A DNA stretch of 64,000 nucleotides from FW021-bin31 sp964647485 (GTDB lineage: Bacteria; Bacteroidota; Bacteroidia; Chitinophagales; Chitinophagaceae): NCBI GenBank assembly GCA_964647485.1, contig CAZYHV010000003.1, positions 124,001 to 188,000 on the forward strand. The letters run 5' to 3'. Positions 62,109 to 64,000 of the stretch are shown here, in pieces. Position 1 is the stretch's first letter. Each line of letters starts with the position of its first letter. The notes beneath the pieces were generated by a model that was not told the DNA's origin, searched no databases, and saw nothing but the letters and a program-made list of their open reading frames with translations. The translations under genes and the position numbers were made by a program.

Positions 62109-62473
62109 ATGAAGTTACACGAGGAGAAAAAAATATTTTCGGAAACATTAAGAGCCGTCTATCAGGAATTAAATATCAGACTTGAATTTATTGAAAAAGA
62201 TTATTGGATAACGCTGATATTGAGCTATCTGGCAGTAAGTAAATACGCTTCCGAAGTGGTCTTTAAAGGGGGGGGGCTTTGTCGAAAGGGTGCAATTTGA
62301 TAGACCGGGTTTCGGAAGATGTCGATGTAGCCATTTTTAATACAGGAGATAAATCGGGAAACCAAATTAAGACAATGATTCGTAATATTGAGAAGAGCGT
62401 TACGGCAGGGCTTTCTGAACAGCTCATTGAGGGACTCACCAGTAAAAGTTCTACATATATAAAATATGAATAA
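62109..62473 (+). pseudogene. Truncated, frameshifted AbiEii-type toxin gene
   Basis: MKLHEEKKIFSETLRAVYQE, then IEKDYWITLILSYLAVSKY and EVVFKGG, are clearly related to the toxin at 54287 (MKLHQNKLLFKEAVTA, IEKDYWVSFALHKIF, VVFKGG). At a run of nine Gs (62268-62276) the frame is lost; one more G would restore GALSKGCNLIDRVSEDVDVA, the nucleotidyltransferase motif. A TAA at 62471-62473 then cuts the gene after about 120 codons, and no downstream family blocks remain. Confidence 0.75.
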
Positions 62474-62616
62474 TACATTAAGGAAGCTCGGGAGGAGAAT
62501 AACCGGTGATTATAAATCGAGGTCGTTTTTTACATCCGGGAAATCTTGAAGCAGGATAGTTTATTCCTTCAATTCCAATATCTTTGTCGTAATCCAAAGA
62601 TGAAAAACAATAAAAG

Positions 62617-64000
62617 ATGAAAATTCATTATACTTTTCCGATACTTGTCCTTTTTTGCCTTCTTAACGTAAGTCTTGCTGAGGCTCAAGATACTTCCACC
62701 CTTATATATCCTCCGGTTCAGCAAATTCATCGTAATGGGGCTGCATTTGATTTTAATGGTTTTAAACTGGAAAACCCAAAAGAGTGGAAGGCATTGGTTG
62801 GTAGAACTCCGGTGAAGAATTTGTTGAACTCTTCTCAAAAGGAAGGGTTACCCTTAACATTATCATTGAAAAAAAATATAGAAGCGGAACAGAATCCAAA
62901 TAATATAGCAAAAGCTGAAGGTGCATATGATTTAGTCGTAAATAAGCATGGAGTAGCTATTTCTGCCCAGGACTCTATTGGTATTTTTTATGGATTACAG
63001 AGTTTAAGACAATTAGTAAAAAAACAGCACATTTATCCGGTAGAGATACAGGATTTTCCTACCGTGCAATATAGAGGGGTAGTGGAAGGGTTTTATGGAA
63101 CGCCTTGGTCTCATCTTGCTCGTCTGCGTCAAATCAGATTCTATGGCAGGATAAAAGCCAATACCTATATTTATGGTCCCAAAGATGACCCTTATCACAG
63201 CAGTCATTGGCGTGAACCTTATCCGAAAGAACAAGCAGAAAATATTCGACAATTGGTAAAGGTAGCCAAGGCACACTTTGTCAATTTTGATTGGGCTATT
63301 CATCCGGGACAGGATATTCAGTGGAATAAGACCGATCGTCAAAAGGTGTTAAATAAGTTTGAGGATATGTATCAATTAGGGGTTCGATCTTTTGCGGTAT
63401 TCTTTGATGATATTAGCGGAGAGGGAACAGATGCACATAAACAAGCCGCTTTGCTGAATTATCTTACTGAGCATTTTGTGGATGTGAAAAAAGATGTGAA
63501 TCCACTGATTCTTACTCCCACAGATTATAATAAAAGCTGGGCTAATCCTTCTATGAAGGATGGATATTTAGCTATCTTAGGCAGAGAGTTGGATTCTTCC
63601 ATACAGATTATGTGGACAGGAGATCATGTGATGTCCGATGTAACAAAATCTACATTAGAATGGGTGAAAAAGCGCATTCAACGTCCGGCCTTGTTTTGGT
63701 GGAATTTTCCGGTGAGTGATTATGAGCGGAATCAATTATTTATTGGACCGTCTTATGGATTAGAAAATAATGTAAGTGCTAAAGAACTTTCCGGGGTATT
63801 ATCCAATCCGATGGAACATGCAGAAGCTTCAAAGCCTGCAATATCGGGAGTGGCAGATTATGCTTGGAATATTTCTTCTTATCAAGCAGAAAGATCCTGG
63901 AATCATGCCCTGAAGACCATGCTACCGCATTCTTATAAAGCATATGAGATTTTTGGAGAGAACAATTCCAATCCCAACCGGGGACTTGCCGATTATATTG
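62617..64000 (+). CDS. GH84-type beta-N-acetylglucosaminidase (O-GlcNAcase-like), cut by window edge
   Basis: 461 codons open to the edge from ATG 62617. Signal peptide MKIHYTFPILVLFCLLNVSL ending near AEAQ, an N-terminal GH20b/alpha-beta domain (AYDLVVNKHGVAISAQDSIG, IFYGLQSLRQL), then the GH84 barrel: YRGVVEGFYGTPWSH, NTYIYGPKDDPYH and the catalytic Asp264-Asp265 pair in VFFDDISGEGT. WTGDHVMS and WWNFPVSDYERNQLFIGP are further active-site segments. Bacteroidota members such as the Bacteroides thetaiotaomicron enzyme hydrolyse terminal beta-GlcNAc. The ATG at 62600 meets a stop after six codons. The start of the gene fixes the right border of the accessory island. Confidence 0.93.
   Translation, partial: MKIHYTFPILVLFCLLNVSLAEAQDTSTLIYPPVQQIHRNGAAFDFNGFKLENPKEWKALVGRTPVKNLLNSSQKEGLPLTLSLKKNIEAEQNPNNIAKAEGAYDLVVNKHGVAISAQDSIGIFYGLQSLRQLVKKQHIYPVEIQDFPTVQYRGVVEGFYGTPWSHLARLRQIRFYGRIKANTYIYGPKDDPYHSSHWREPYPKEQAENIRQLVKVAKAHFVNFDWAIHPGQDIQWNKTDRQKVLNKFEDMYQLGVRSFAVFFDDISGEGTDAHKQAALLNYLTEHFVDVKKDVNPLILTPTDYNKSWANPSMKDGYLAILGRELDSSIQIMWTGDHVMSDVTKSTLEWVKKRIQRPALFWWNFPVSDYERNQLFIGPSYGLENNVSAKELSGVLSNPMEHAEASKPAISGVADYAWNISSYQAERSWNHALKTMLPHSYKAYEIFGENNSNPNRGLADYI

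Overview
The window looks like a chromosomal segment of a low-GC member of the Bacteroidota. Evidence: many genes carry the Bacteroidota-type -7 box TAnnTTTG (usually TAnnTTTGC) just upstream, recognisable Shine-Dalgarno sequences are largely absent, and there is a PorP/SprF (type IX secretion) protein, a three-gene b-type succinate:quinone reductase, CotH, TonB/ExbBD and M16 genes of Bacteroidota style, and an EF-P whose loop resembles the Chitinophagaceae form as I remember it. The family-level placement is inference. The sequence is a scaffold: a run of exactly 100 Ns (27204-27303) lies inside a tandem-repeat array.

Layout. 1-6018: tgt (edge, minus), rsmG, guaA, a periplasmic-binding-like lipoprotein and a ClC-CBS channel. 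6122-13031: pruA, a 610-base non-coding stretch with a decayed inverted-repeat element, mdh, a thioredoxin-like protein, a zinc-ribbon membrane protein, efp and accBC. 13048-20496: a tetrapyrrole-methylase-fold methyltransferase with an LptF/G permease, a degenerate methyltransferase-like gene, a TPR lipoprotein, rpe, tRNA-Glu(CUC), a MATE pump and PorP/SprF. 20585-26891: a dipeptide epimerase, an 8-bp tandem array, an esterase, a DUF5077/DUF3472-like protein, CotH, an unknown gene and a DUF488 gene. 27427-34341: sdhC-sdhA-(frameshifted four-helix-bundle gene)-sdhB, a fused peptide-ABC ATPase and queA. 34446-38221: the alpha operon infA-rpmJ-rpsM-rpsK-rpsD-rpoA-rplQ. 38312-47787: an inactive/active M16 peptidase pair, a hydrolase interrupted by a stop codon, exbB-exbD-exbD-tonB and mnmE.

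48089-62473 is an accessory defence island between mnmE and a GH84 hexosaminidase gene that runs off the end. It holds a HTH regulator and hsdM-hsdS, then a large AAA_13 ATPase with a CxxC hook (RloC/PrrC-like anticodon-nuclease candidate), then an AbiEi/AbiEii pair with its own promoter, and only then hsdR. A second AbiEi/AbiEii pair follows, then a Fic protein whose promoter sits between two matching palindromic operators. The distal part is a graveyard: a broken antitoxin/RelE-type toxin, a frameshifted BspA-like leucine-rich-repeat gene, and remnants of a third abiE module with a nine-G frameshift.

The most interesting reading is a layered system. The restriction-modification enzyme would be the first line. 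A tRNA-cleaving guard and a type IV toxin-antitoxin pair are nested between its specificity and restriction subunits, and further toxin-antitoxin and Fic modules are stacked downstream. Functions are inferred from motifs and gene order only; no database search was possible.
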